A stretch of 35,201 nucleotides of DNA from JAKLQJ01 sp964534135 (GCA_964534135.1 CAZHQC010000012.1:1-35201), one strand, 5' to 3'; positions 20,548 to 29,700 are shown, counted from the stretch's first letter. The notes: generated by a model not told the origin, from the letters alone. Translations and numbers: made by a program.

Positions 20548-20735
20548 ATGAAGATTGTTGCAAAGATTTGCGGCGAATGATATTGGGTTTTTGGTCAAGA
20601 ATTTGAAGTGAATTCCTCAGGAACAGTGAGGATGTTTGAGGGCGAAAACATTGTTTTCAACCGAGTTCCGGAACTGACGAAAAATTCGAAGGCCGCTTAA
20701 TTAAAAAACCCACAGAAAGTGAGCGTAAACTTTGC
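20548..20735 (+). repeat. R1 repeat, copy 2 (plus)
   Basis: Second plus-strand copy, right flank of cassette 2. Compared with 17764-17950 it has a TGA in the shared frame (GGCGAATGATATTGG against GGCGAACGATATTGG) and small indels near 20655, so the frame is not kept. The end AAACCCACAGAAAGTGAG is preserved. Confidence 0.8.
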
Positions 20736-20801
20736 AATAATCTTTAAGCAAAGCATTAAAATTCAGTTTACTGGTAAACTTACTGACAGGACCCTTTTGC
20801 T

Positions 20802-21158
20802 TTAATATATTCCTTGTTCTCTTAGTTCCTCATCTGTTGTGCCGAAATGATGAGCTATTTCATGCATCACCACATGGAGTATCTCCTTTTTCACTTCTTC
20901 CTCATTAGAACATATAGCTTCTATATTTTTTTTGAAAAGAGTTATCTTGTCTGGCATAAATCCGCTATAAGCAGAGCCTCTTTCTAAAAGAGGCACGCCT
21001 TCATATAAACCCAAAAGTCCCCGTCCCATCTTATCTTCCATTGATTTGTTTGGAGTATCGCTTACTATAACAATCACATTTTCCATTTTATTTTTAAAAA
21101 AATCAGGAAGTTCTTTTATGGATTTAGCTGTTATTTTTTCAAATTCGGCATTAGTCAT
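20802..21158 (-). CDS. minimal zincin-like metallopeptidase
   Basis: A 118-residue protein with the zinc-site motif HEIAHHFG (His 99, Glu 100, His 103, Gly 106) near the C-terminus, followed by TTDEELREQGIY; an Asp/Glu here (Asp 109) can be the third ligand. Family resemblance is to the small Zincin_1 (PF06262-type) proteins of 110-130 residues, which are complete at this length. The middle LLGLYEGVPLLERGSAYSG is also typical of them. Substrate and role are unknown. It has no signal peptide, so it is cytoplasmic. It is on the opposite strand to its neighbours and just outside the repeat-bounded island. Confidence 0.75.
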   Translation of the reverse strand: MTNAEFEKITAKSIKELPDFFKNKMENVIVIVSDTPNKSMEDKMGRGLLGLYEGVPLLERGSAYSGFMPDKITLFKKNIEAICSNEEEVKKEILHVVMHEIAHHFGTTDEELREQGIY

Positions 21159-21270
21159 AATCTAAAATATCAAAGTCATATAGCACAAATTTTAATGAGT
21201 CCTTTAATTTAAAGCATAGCATAAAATGTTAAAATAAAACTGAAATCGCAGGACAATTTTGGAGGAAATT

Positions 21271-22518
21271 TTGAAGTATTGGAAGATTTATTTAAAAGGC
21301 GGATTAATCGTAGTTATCTGCGGTTTTGCCGCCATTTTTATTTTTAATAGTTTCCTTTTTTATAATACCAAGTATTCGGGTTCCGGAAATATTTTTGGTG
21401 TTTTGGAAAAAGGCGCCGGGCAAAAATCCAAATATAAAAATCAGGAGCCTTTTAAAGATAAAAAAAACAAATCCAGAAGCCGAGATTTGTCCGGAATTGA
21501 TTTATCAGCTGTTGATTTGAAAGATAAGGCGGCTATTTTATTAAATTCAGATTTTAACATTTTCACAAAGTGGCCTAAAGAGCTTCCCAAATCTTTTGTT
21601 CCTTCAAAAATATTTAAAATGGGGAAGAATCCCGGTCTTGGCATAAAGAAGTTTCATAAAAAAAATATAAATGGAAAAGGCGTGTCAATTGCCATAATAG
21701 ATCAGCGGATTTTTACCGGGCATTCCGGTTATAAGGAAAGACTCAAGCTTTATGAAGAAATACATTATTCAAAACTGCATAATTTATTAGGGCGCGGCGG
21801 TCATGGCGAGGCTATGGTTTCAATAGCGGCCGGCAATGTTTCAGGGGTGGCGCCTAAAAGTGATATTTACTATATAGCGACTGATCCCGGAACCATGAGT
21901 ATTTTTTCTTCTTCCTGGTATGTTTATGATTTTAATTGGCTCGCCAAAGCGATAAGAAGAATATTGAGTATTAATAAAGTTTTATCATCTAATGAAAAAA
22001 TAAAAATTATAGTTTTCTCTTTTGCCTGGCCGGATGTTTCGGTTAAAGGTTATGATGAATTGCTTAAGGCTTTGGATGAAGCGGAAAAAGAGGGAATTTT
22101 TATTTCAAGTCCTCTTTCTTTAAAGCTTTATGGTTATAGGCTATCCGCTTTAGATAGAGCTTTTCTTAAGAATCCCGATTCTTTCGGTTCCTATGCTCCA
22201 TCAATTTGGTTTGATTATTTTTCAGCAGGTTCAAAAGATATAAAAACCATTTATGTGCCGTCAAACTCAAGAACTGTAGCTTCGTTTACCGGAAAAGATG
22301 ATTATCATTTTTTTTCGCGCGGCAGATATAGTTTTGCTTTAGCTTATGTAGCGGGAATTTATGCTTTGGCTTATCAGGAGGATAGTTCTATGACTCCTAA
22401 GAAATTTTTAAAAGCCGCTTTTGAAACAGCTGAAATATTGACTATTCAAAAGAAGGATAAAAAATATAAAGTCAGAGTAATAAATCCCAATAAAATTATT
22501 AAAACAAATAAAAAATAA
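21271..22518 (+). CDS. membrane-anchored subtilase-like (S8) serine protease, partly degenerate
   Basis: A 415-residue protein with a single N-terminal membrane helix (GGLIVVICGFAAIFIFNSFL) and an exported catalytic domain from about 130. The subtilase triad is traceable: Asp 144 in GVSIAIIDQRIFTGHSGY, His 178 in GHGEAMVSIAAGNVSGVAPK, and Ser 354 in RYSFALAYVAGIYAL, which aligns with GTSMAAPHVAG. The usual oxyanion Asn (AAGN) is not evident; the region reads GIFISSPLSLKLYG. The serine loop also lacks GTS and Pro. The protein may therefore be slow, highly specific, or a pseudoenzyme. The start is TTG 21271, chosen because GGAGG ends 5 nt before it. It ends 15 bp before the M29 aminopeptidase gene, suggesting a proteolysis pair. 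Confidence 0.65.
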   Translation: MKYWKIYLKGGLIVVICGFAAIFIFNSFLFYNTKYSGSGNIFGVLEKGAGQKSKYKNQEPFKDKKNKSRSRDLSGIDLSAVDLKDKAAILLNSDFNIFTKWPKELPKSFVPSKIFKMGKNPGLGIKKFHKKNINGKGVSIAIIDQRIFTGHSGYKERLKLYEEIHYSKLHNLLGRGGHGEAMVSIAAGNVSGVAPKSDIYYIATDPGTMSIFSSSWYVYDFNWLAKAIRRILSINKVLSSNEKIKIIVFSFAWPDVSVKGYDELLKALDEAEKEGIFISSPLSLKLYGYRLSALDRAFLKNPDSFGSYAPSIWFDYFSAGSKDIKTIYVPSNSRTVASFTGKDDYHFFSRGRYSFALAYVAGIYALAYQEDSSMTPKKFLKAAFETAEILTIQKKDKKYKVRVINPNKIIKTNKK

Positions 22519-22533
22519 ATCAAGGAGAAATAT

Positions 22534-23844
22534 ATGACCCTACCACCTACTTATCGCTCAAAGAGCGATCAAAAAAAACGATTAGCGCTGAAGACGCAAA
22601 AAAAACAAGTAGCGCCTAAGGCGCTACAAGCAGGTGGTAGGGTGAAAGTTTTCACGCAAAAAGAATTGGAAAAATACGCGGATACACTTATTTGGGGGCT
22701 TAAAACCGCCCGTCCGTCCATTAAAAAATATGAATCTGTTCTTTTGAGATGTGACTTGGAAGGTTTGCCTCTTGGTGAGGTTGTGCATGCTAAACTTATT
22801 AAACAGAAATATAATGTTATTTTTAAATTAATGCCGACACCGGATATTGAAAGAAATTTTTATGCTTATTCAGATTCAGCGCAACGCAAATTTATAGCTC
22901 CGGGAGAGAAAGAATTATGCGCGGGTCTTGGAGGCAATATTTATATACATGCGCCTAAATCTTTAACTCATTTAAAAGATATAGATACTAGAAGGCAATC
23001 TGAAGTTGCGATAGCGAAAAAATCTTTAAGAGATATAATGAGCAAAAATGAAGAGAAGGGACTTTTTGGCTGGACTTTATGCACCTATCCTACGGAAGAA
23101 CTGGCCAGGAATGCCAATCTTTCGCTTAAAGTTTATAGCCGCCAAATAGCAAAAGCTTGTTTTTTAAATGAGGCAAATCCCGCTAAAAAGTGGGCTTGGC
23201 TTTATAAAGAAAGTATGGGGATTAAAAAATGGCTTAAATCTCTAAAAATTGACCAATTGCTTTTAAAATCAAAGTCTATGGACCTGAAAGTTAAAGTTGG
23301 AGATATGAGGCAGTTTTTGGGTGTTAGCGGTCATAATATCCCAAGCTTTGAAATTTTCACTTCACCCGATTGCCGTTATACCGAGGGTGTTTATTTTGCC
23401 AATCTTCCTTCTTTTAGAGGGGGAAATTATGTTGAAGGTATAAGGCTTGAATTTAAAAACGGCAAAGCCGTTAAAATTTCAGCTAAAAAAGGCGAAGATT
23501 ATGTTAAAAAAATACTTGTCACCGATAAAGGCGCGTCTATGCTGGGTGAAATTTCATTGACGGATAAAAGATTTTCCAAAATTGATAAATTTATGGCAGA
23601 TACTCTTTTTGATGAAAATTTTGGCGGTAAAAACGGTAATTGTCATCTTGCGGTTGGAAATTCTTATTCAGATACTTATGCTGGCGATATTTCAAAAATG
23701 AATAAAAAAATTAAAGAAAAACTTGGTTTTAATTCTTCTTCCATACATTGGGATTTGGTAAATACTGAAGATAAAATAGTTAAAGCTGTTCTTAAGAATG
23801 GTAAGACAATCACTATTTACGAAAAAGGAATGTTTAAACATTAA
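22534..23844 (+). CDS. M29-family metallo-aminopeptidase with element-derived N-terminus
   Basis: The frame is 436 residues from ATG 22534 or 400 from GTG 22642. The family part begins KVFTQKELEKYADTLIWGLK and has the M29 (AmpS/aminopeptidase T) features: IPSFEIFTSPDCRYTEGVYF (Glu ligand), LGEISLTDK (Glu), DENFGGKNGNCHLAVGNSY (His) and SSIHWDLV (His-x-Asp). M29 enzymes bind two metal ions and cleave N-terminal residues in the cytoplasm. The first 36 codons come from element B: AAGGAG ahead of ATG 22534 would give a 36-residue basic extension, while the element's own AGGTGG precedes GTG 22642. Both starts are in frame and either or both may be used. A perfect hairpin terminator follows the stop codon. 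Confidence 0.8.
   Translation: MTLPPTYRSKSDQKKRLALKTQKKQVAPKALQAGGRVKVFTQKELEKYADTLIWGLKTARPSIKKYESVLLRCDLEGLPLGEVVHAKLIKQKYNVIFKLMPTPDIERNFYAYSDSAQRKFIAPGEKELCAGLGGNIYIHAPKSLTHLKDIDTRRQSEVAIAKKSLRDIMSKNEEKGLFGWTLCTYPTEELARNANLSLKVYSRQIAKACFLNEANPAKKWAWLYKESMGIKKWLKSLKIDQLLLKSKSMDLKVKVGDMRQFLGVSGHNIPSFEIFTSPDCRYTEGVYFANLPSFRGGNYVEGIRLEFKNGKAVKISAKKGEDYVKKILVTDKGASMLGEISLTDKRFSKIDKFMADTLFDENFGGKNGNCHLAVGNSYSDTYAGDISKMNKKIKEKLGFNSSSIHWDLVNTEDKIVKAVLKNGKTITIYEKGMFKH
22538..22642 (+). mobile_element. MITE-like element B with CCCTACCACCT terminal inverted repeats
   Basis: A 105-bp element (35 codons, so frame-neutral) with ends ACCCTACCACCT (22537-22548) and AGGTGGTAGGGT (22632-22643). Inside are perfect hairpins ATCGCTC AAA GAGCGAT and GTAGCGCC TAA GGCGCTAC. 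Removing 22538-22642 joins ATGA to TGAAAG and gives ATG ATG AAA GTT, so the element split the second ATG between A and TG, the same position as in element A. Middles of A and B differ; ends are shared. Confidence 0.75.
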
Positions 23845-23865
23845 AAATTCGCTAAGCGAATTTTT
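23843..23865 (+). terminator. intrinsic terminator after the aminopeptidase gene
   Basis: AAAAATTCGC TAA GCGAATTTTT: a perfect 10-bp stem with a 3-base loop ending in TTTTT, overlapping the stop codon. It is symmetric, so it could also act on the other strand. Confidence 0.7.
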
Positions 23866-23891
23866 ATAGGCAATCCCAATAGAAATACCCG

Positions 23892-23930
23892 ACATTAGAA
23901 CAGTCACTTTTAGTGATTTAATTCTAATGT
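23892..23930 (+). promoter_or_regulatory. nested hairpin ahead of the transporter gene
   Basis: Outer arms ACATTAGAA (23892-23900) and TTCTAATGT (23922-23930) enclose an inner hairpin TCACT TTT AGTGA. The two-level symmetry in the 153-bp space before the transporter gene suggests an operator or an RNA attenuator; no protein or ligand can be named. Confidence 0.35.
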
Positions 23931-23997
23931 GGAGAGTAGGTTTTTTGCGCAATCAAATAACATTAATCGCCCTATTCACGGGGAAGGAACGCTCCCT

Positions 23998-25251
23998 ATG
24001 TCCACATTTTTTGACAATCTAAAAACCGAGCGTGGCAAAAGAATATTAATTTCAATGCTGGCTCTTTCATTCTCAATAGCTTTTCTTGTTGCCGGCTATG
24101 AATTTATAAGGTCGGCCGCTGAATCTTTATTGATATATCATTATGGCGTTGCCAATAAACCTTATGCCATGGCTATGGTGCCTTTTGCTATGGCTTTGTT
24201 TATTTATGGTTATGGGCGTTTGCTTTCATTGTTAGGAAGTAAGAAGGCTTTTCTTGCTTCTGTTTTATTTAGCACGATTCTTTTCGTCATGTTTTTTATC
24301 GGTTTGAAAAATGGTTATAAGCCTTTTGCTTTTTTGCTTTATTTATTCAAAGAAGCATATATTGTAATTTTAATTGAGCAGATTTGGTCTTTTATTAACA
24401 GCACATTAAAGACTTCCGAAGCCAAGCTATATAATGGACCCATTATGGCTGTTGCGGCATTCGGGCCGATAATGGCGGATCATTTAATCTCTCAATATGC
24501 CGTGAAATTCAGCACTGAAAATTTTATTCTTGGCGCGGCCATTATGATGATTCCAACTTTTATATTCGCTTGGATAGCTTATAATAAAGGCGGTGAGCCC
24601 GTGCCTTTAAAAGATGAGACGGGTGGAGTTAAAGGGCATATGGGTTTGCATATACTTAGGGAAAACAAAACCATAATGTATATAGCTCTTGTCGTTTTTT
24701 CCACACAAATAGTTTCAGCGCTTATGGACCTTAGATTTTCTCAGCTTGTTCAGGATTCCATAATTGGCAAGGATTTGATAACCGCTTATTTCGGAGCCTT
24801 TTGGATGAAGGTTAATATTGTGGCTTTTACTATGCAATTTTTAATAACGCCTTTTTTAATGAAAAAGGTGTCCATAAGAGTTATACAAGTCTCGATTCCT
24901 CTTATTCATTGTGTGAATTTTATGGTCCTATTTATTTATCCTCAGCTTGCTTTTGCCTCTTTTGCTTTCTTAACTTTTAAGGGTTTGGATTATTCCATTT
25001 TTAGGGCGAGTAAAGAAACTTTATATATTCCTTTTTCCTATGATACCCGTTATCGAGCCAAGCAGATAGCTGATGCTTTTACTTATCGATTCTCCAAAGG
25101 TTTTACCGCGCTTTGCATCTCCGCCATTTCTTCTTTTACAATTGTCAGCGGAATTTTTTATGCTTTGGCGGGAATATTATTTTCCGGTATATGGACAGCC
25201 TTTGCCTTTCCTTTAACAAAGAATAGAGAGAAAGAAAGCTTTAAAGTTTAA
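23998..25251 (+). CDS. polytopic transporter, MFS/TLC nucleotide-translocase-like
   Basis: A 417-residue integral membrane protein with about 11-12 hydrophobic segments. It opens STFFDNLKTERGKRILISML, and near the C-terminus has YIPFSYDTRYRAKQIADAFT then YRFSKGFTAL, which resembles the conserved block of ATP:ADP antiporter (TLC/Npt) and related MFS proteins, where the sequence before the last helices reads like a basic YxP....(R/K)AKxxxD.F.YR.(G/S)K. Length is shorter than classical Npt proteins (about 500). Substrate is uncertain. The frame is open from GTG 23929, but ATG 23998 follows GGGAAGGAA and gives the normal start. Confidence 0.55.
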   Translation: MSTFFDNLKTERGKRILISMLALSFSIAFLVAGYEFIRSAAESLLIYHYGVANKPYAMAMVPFAMALFIYGYGRLLSLLGSKKAFLASVLFSTILFVMFFIGLKNGYKPFAFLLYLFKEAYIVILIEQIWSFINSTLKTSEAKLYNGPIMAVAAFGPIMADHLISQYAVKFSTENFILGAAIMMIPTFIFAWIAYNKGGEPVPLKDETGGVKGHMGLHILRENKTIMYIALVVFSTQIVSALMDLRFSQLVQDSIIGKDLITAYFGAFWMKVNIVAFTMQFLITPFLMKKVSIRVIQVSIPLIHCVNFMVLFIYPQLAFASFAFLTFKGLDYSIFRASKETLYIPFSYDTRYRAKQIADAFTYRFSKGFTALCISAISSFTIVSGIFYALAGILFSGIWTAFAFPLTKNREKESFKV

Positions 25252-25260
25252 GATAATTAA

Positions 25261-25465
25261 GTGTAACGGAATTTCAAGCCTCTGGCGGGTTAACTATGTC
25301 ACGTGCCGCCTGCCCTCGCATTTTAGATTCCTCTGGCTCTTAGGAATCTGCCTGTAAAGTGAACTTGTTACACTTTGAAAGATTCCAAGAATGTTGGTCC
25401 CATGAACTCCGTTACACGGGAAATCTGCAGAGGGTAGCAAGGGGCTATGCCCATCAGACGGCCAA
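25261..25465 (-). repeat. R2 repeat, long copy, with GTGTAACGGA inverted repeat
   Basis: On the minus strand 25462-25279 reads GTCTGATGGGCATAGCCCC ... GCACGTGACATAGTTAACCC, the same ends as the short copy at 9599-9699 but with a longer middle that contains hairpin GATTCCT/AGGAATC. A perfect 10-bp inverted repeat, GTGTAACGGA (25261-25270) and TCCGTTACAC (25408-25417), overlaps it, suggesting a nested insertion. No gene is seen from 25252 to 25656; 25466-25656 shows nothing recognisable. Confidence 0.7.
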
Positions 25466-25656
25466 AGTTTGTAGGATTGGCCATAAGATGGCTAAGATGC
25501 ACAAATTTATAGCTCACAGATAACGGGGATAACAAGGATAGTGATTAAAAAATCCATTAAATCCGTGTATATCCGTGAGCAAGAAGAGTTCCCCGCCCAA
25601 GGCGGGACTAATTTAATTTTTGTTTTTATCGTATCGTTGCCGCATTGTTTTATTTT

Positions 25657-26766
25657 TTAGAATTTAAAGGCGGCGGATATTCTGTGAACATTTCCGAGTT
25701 CGCCATAAGGCGAGAAAGCATAGTCCAATGAATATTCTCTATAGACTATTCCCGTTCCAAGCGTAATATTCCTAAAGCCCTCAAAATCAAATAAGGCTCT
25801 TGTATTAAAACCGGAACGCAAAGATACGGTGGTATCTTTGGTGAAACTAATATTTATTTCATTACCCATGGAAAGATAGGCATAATTATCTTTGGGCGCC
25901 GTTATATCCGCGGTAACGATAAAATGTTTGGAAATTTCCGTTACTGTGCCAAAACGGAAAATCATGGGGAGGGGGTATTCATATTTATCAAATCTAAGGG
26001 TACCCATTATATTTTGTAGACCTATGGTCATGCGTAAACGATTATCAAATAGATAAGGAAAACTAATGCCCACATCGGCTGAGACGGTTGTATCGGAATC
26101 GATAATTGATGAACGTACCAATTTTCCATTAGCGCCAAGAACAAATCTCTGTTCAGGATTTTTATTATAGCCCGTAATATTAGAAGCGAAGCCCACAGTT
26201 AGAGCTACATCATAAGGGCTAAAAGAACCGGTATCAATTCCCGATGAGTCTGTTTTTTTGATCGAGCCCGTATTTAGATATTGAATGGAAAAACCCCAGG
26301 CTCCTACATTTCCCGCGTTTTGGGCATAGGCTATATAATCGTAAGACATGCCTGCAAGATAGGGCATATGCATCATAACAAGAGATTGGTTTTTTATTTT
26401 TATTAATCCCGCGGTATTCCAAAAAATAGCGCTGGCATCATCAGCCGCGGCGGCATAAGCTTCGCCCATAGCCGTGGCTCTGGCTCCAACCGCTATTTTT
26501 AAAAATTGAGCGCCATGAGTTCCAACAGAGGCGCTGTCAAAACCTTTGGCGGCCAATTTGCAATTGCCGGAGCATAGCAGTATTAAACATGCCGTAAGTG
26601 TTCTTATGCTTATACGAGCCAAAGCCATACTTACGAAAAACGCTGTTTTAGAGCCGTTTCGCTGTTTGCCTTTCCGACTTGTCCCTCCGAAGCTTGTTAG
26701 CGAAGGGGGAAGTTTTTTAGCGTAGGATGGGCAAGCTGTCGAGTTGTATGGGCTTTTTATTTTCAT
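25657..26766 (-). CDS. PorV/PorQ-like outer-membrane protein (UPF0164 type)
   Basis: A 369-residue frame. The family part starts VGTHGAQFLKIAVGARATAM, then GEAYAAAADDASAIFWNTAG and L, the clear hallmark of PorV/PorQ-type FadL-like barrels; it ends GNVHRISAAFKF with a terminal Phe. PorV is an outer-membrane component linked to type IX secretion, where it receives proteins with C-terminal sorting domains; in other phyla its role is less certain. ATG 26766 overlaps the stop of the upstream FN3 gene as ATGA, so the two are coupled. The first 45 residues are odd: an inserted Pro/Ser/Lys-rich stretch (see 26644-26754) lies before the hydrophobic signal ISIRTLTACLILLCSG. ATG 26628 would give a normal signal peptide and may be the real start. 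Confidence 0.8.
   Translation of the reverse strand: MKIKSPYNSTACPSYAKKLPPSLTSFGGTSRKGKQRNGSKTAFFVSMALARISIRTLTACLILLCSGNCKLAAKGFDSASVGTHGAQFLKIAVGARATAMGEAYAAAADDASAIFWNTAGLIKIKNQSLVMMHMPYLAGMSYDYIAYAQNAGNVGAWGFSIQYLNTGSIKKTDSSGIDTGSFSPYDVALTVGFASNITGYNKNPEQRFVLGANGKLVRSSIIDSDTTVSADVGISFPYLFDNRLRMTIGLQNIMGTLRFDKYEYPLPMIFRFGTVTEISKHFIVTADITAPKDNYAYLSMGNEINISFTKDTTVSLRSGFNTRALFDFEGFRNITLGTGIVYREYSLDYAFSPYGELGNVHRISAAFKF
26644..26754 (-). repeat. imperfect palindromic insert in the PorV-like gene N-terminus
   Basis: Codons about 5-41 of the frame encode SYAKKLPPSLTSFGGTSRKG and flanking residues unlike any PorV N-terminus. The core, 26677-26713, is an imperfect inverted repeat (ACTTGTCCCTCCGAAGCT against AGCGAAGGGGGAAGT) with a TGTT centre, and is much richer in G+C than its surroundings. 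It resembles a small palindromic repeat inserted in frame. Confidence 0.55.
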
Positions 26767-29700
26767 CTTTCTATCGCCACTTTAAATAATTTTTTTACTT
26801 GGCCATCTGCGGTTTGTATATGAACCAAATAGACTCCGCTTGCTACTTTTCTTCCGCTTGTATTTTCGCCTTCCCAATAAGCTGTGCCATCCACATCGGT
26901 TCTTATTTTTTTAACCAACTCTCCCAAGATGGTATAAATTTTAATTTTTGCCGAGGGAGGGAGATTCGTAAAATGCATAACACCGGCTATGCTTGAAGGT
27001 TGATAAGGATTTGGATAAATTTTCACATTTGCCAAAGATGGTCCGGGCGTTACTTCCATTATTTGAAAGGTGGATAAATGCCAAGTTTGAGCTGTAATTT
27101 TATTATTAAGGGTATCTGATATCGACGGCAGGGGAACCCAAACATTATTTATTGCATCATAAAGAGCTATAACTAATCTGTTTCTATCCATGCCGGTGAG
27201 ACGGGAGTCATTATTTTTATAGGGAATGGTCAAAGTAAGAGATTTAAGCAAAAGCATTTTAGGATTTTGAACAACAGTCATACCGATGCCGGTTTCTGAT
27301 AAAGTTGCCACAGCGCTTAAGGGAGAAGCAAATGTTGTTATTGGCTCAATGGTAATTATGGTGGAACCGCCGAAAGAATTAGCGGGAGCGAAAACCGAGA
27401 TATCACCATAGGAAGTTTCAAGAGTTACTGTGCTGTCGGTATTATAAAGGGCATTACCCTCTATACTGGAGAAAGTTATGGTGGAGCCTATATTGACGAA
27501 AGCGGTTTTTATTTGAGTTAAGCCTTCGGCTTGCATTCTTGCCCAGTAGGTGGTATTTATTAAAAGATTTCCAAATTGTAAATGTGTGTCGAGGGTGGCT
27601 CCTGAGGCGACTAGAAATGGCGGTAAGAAATCATCACTTTTACTTGAAATTTCAATATTGTAGACGGTAAATGAAGAATTCTCATTTGATTGCCAATTGA
27701 CTGTAAAACCGTCATGCATGAAATTTGTAAATGTTTCATCTGCCGGGATGGCATAAGGCGTAGTGGGATAAGTTAGAGCTATTGGAAGAGGTGTCGCCGC
27801 AGTTAAAACACTTGTGGGATTATAGGCGGCAACCCTTAACTGATAGGAAGTATTTGGAATAAGAGAGTCAAAATGGGCTGAAGTATTTTGTGTTATTGAG
27901 GAGAAAACAGGTTCGGCAAAAACCGCGCTTGAGGATATTTCCGCCAGATAATAAGTTCCGCCGAGATTAGAATTGGCATCCCAGACCAAAGTTACTGAGG
28001 ATACTCCCAAGTCCATAAAATCCTCAGAAACGGGTGGATAAGCCAGCGTTGCCATAGCGCTAAATTCAATTGGGCCGCTTGGAATATTAAATCTATTGAG
28101 AGAGGTAACTTTAGAATAATAGGTTGTATTCGGGCTAAGTCCTGTGAATTCGACAAAAGCGTTTGTTGTTGAAGATGAAGCAAATGGGGATGAATAGTCG
28201 GAGTGATTGGATATTTCCGCTAAATATACGGTGTCCGTAGGATTGGAATTTATATCCCAGTTCAACGTCATGGTTGTTGAGGTTAAATCATAATCTTCTT
28301 GAATCGGGATATTGGCGAGAGTAGCCGTAGTTGGCGCTTGAATATAATTTTTTTCATTATCCCAATTTATTGTTCCCACTCTAAAGAAATAAGTTGTATT
28401 TGCCGAGAGGTTTTCTATCGATAAATTGTTAACGGAAATTATTGAAGTTTGAGATGAATATAAAATGGTATTAAAGTTGGAATAAACGGAGGATTCGAGC
28501 ACATAACTTTCAGCGGTGGCGTTTATGGGACTGCTTGCAAGAGGTGTCCAGCTTATGGTTATGCTTGAATAAAATACATTTTCAAGGGCGGCTCCCGAAA
28601 CAGGCAGACTGAGAGTGGAAGCCTGGTTAGGCGTGGTATTGGTATAGACAGTAGCGCCATTATATAAGGGGCCGGCTCTAAAGTAGTATACGGTATTTGC
28701 GTCTAAACCCGGAAGTAAAAGTGAGGAAACAGCCGCATTTGTTGTTGAATTTTCAGCCTTGATATAATTGAAATATTGATGTGTTGAGGCTTGCACCGCA
28801 TAACCGTCGTAGTCCACGGTTGAGAAAAGAACGGTCGCGCTTGATTCCCATATATTTTCAAAAGTTATAGCCGAAAGCGGAGGAGGCAGTTCGGTTATTA
28901 TGGAATCAAGTTGTGTGTATATGGGCGCTTGAGCCCAGTTGAGAGCGGCAAGGCGCAGATAATAAGTGGTATGCGGCCAAAGTCCTTCAATTGAAAGAGA
29001 ATCGACTGTATTTATGGCAGTTGAAGATGAATAAATTATTCCGCCAGCTGAAAAATTGGCGGTTGAAGCTTGAAAAAGATAGCCCTCGGCCGTGTATTGT
29101 TGAGGAGAGAGAACCAATGGATTATAACTGACATTTACAGCTACGGAAGAGACATTTGTCGTAGTAAGCGCCTTTGAAAGTTTTAAAGTGAGCGAGATGG
29201 CGGATAAAGTTTGACTGTAATTTGGTTCATTTGCCGTATTTAATGAGCCTATTCTAAAGTAATAAGTGGTGTTCGCGTTTAAATTTGAAAGTGTGAGGGT
29301 GCTTTGATTAAGAGTATAGGTTGTTGAAGAAATTGTTTGAGTGGCGGTAGTGAAATTTGTTGATGACGCTTCAAAGATATAGCCCAGGGCTGAATCTTCA
29401 AGTGGAGAAGAGGGGAAGGCCGTCCAGCCAAAAACGGAGACATTTGAAGATATGGAAATTAAACTAAAGTCTGAGGGTTCTTTTGTGAGGGTGGTAAAAT
29501 TTTCAGAAATATTATAATTAGGGGCATCATTTTGATTTAGCGCGCCGAGCTTAAAATAATGCGTGGTGTTTCTTTTCAGGGAAGTAAAAGTTTGTAAAGC
29601 CGTTGAATTATTGCTTGTCAAAAAAGAAGGAAGAAGAGAGTCATATACGGGGGAAGTTGTTAATAAAATTGAGTAGCCTTCGCTGTCTTCAGCTTGATTA

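Noticed and set aside
16541..20735. Integron cassette array
   Set aside because: No attC-like simple/inverse core sites (GTTRRRY pairs) were recognised and no integrase is present; ends are long inverted repeats instead.
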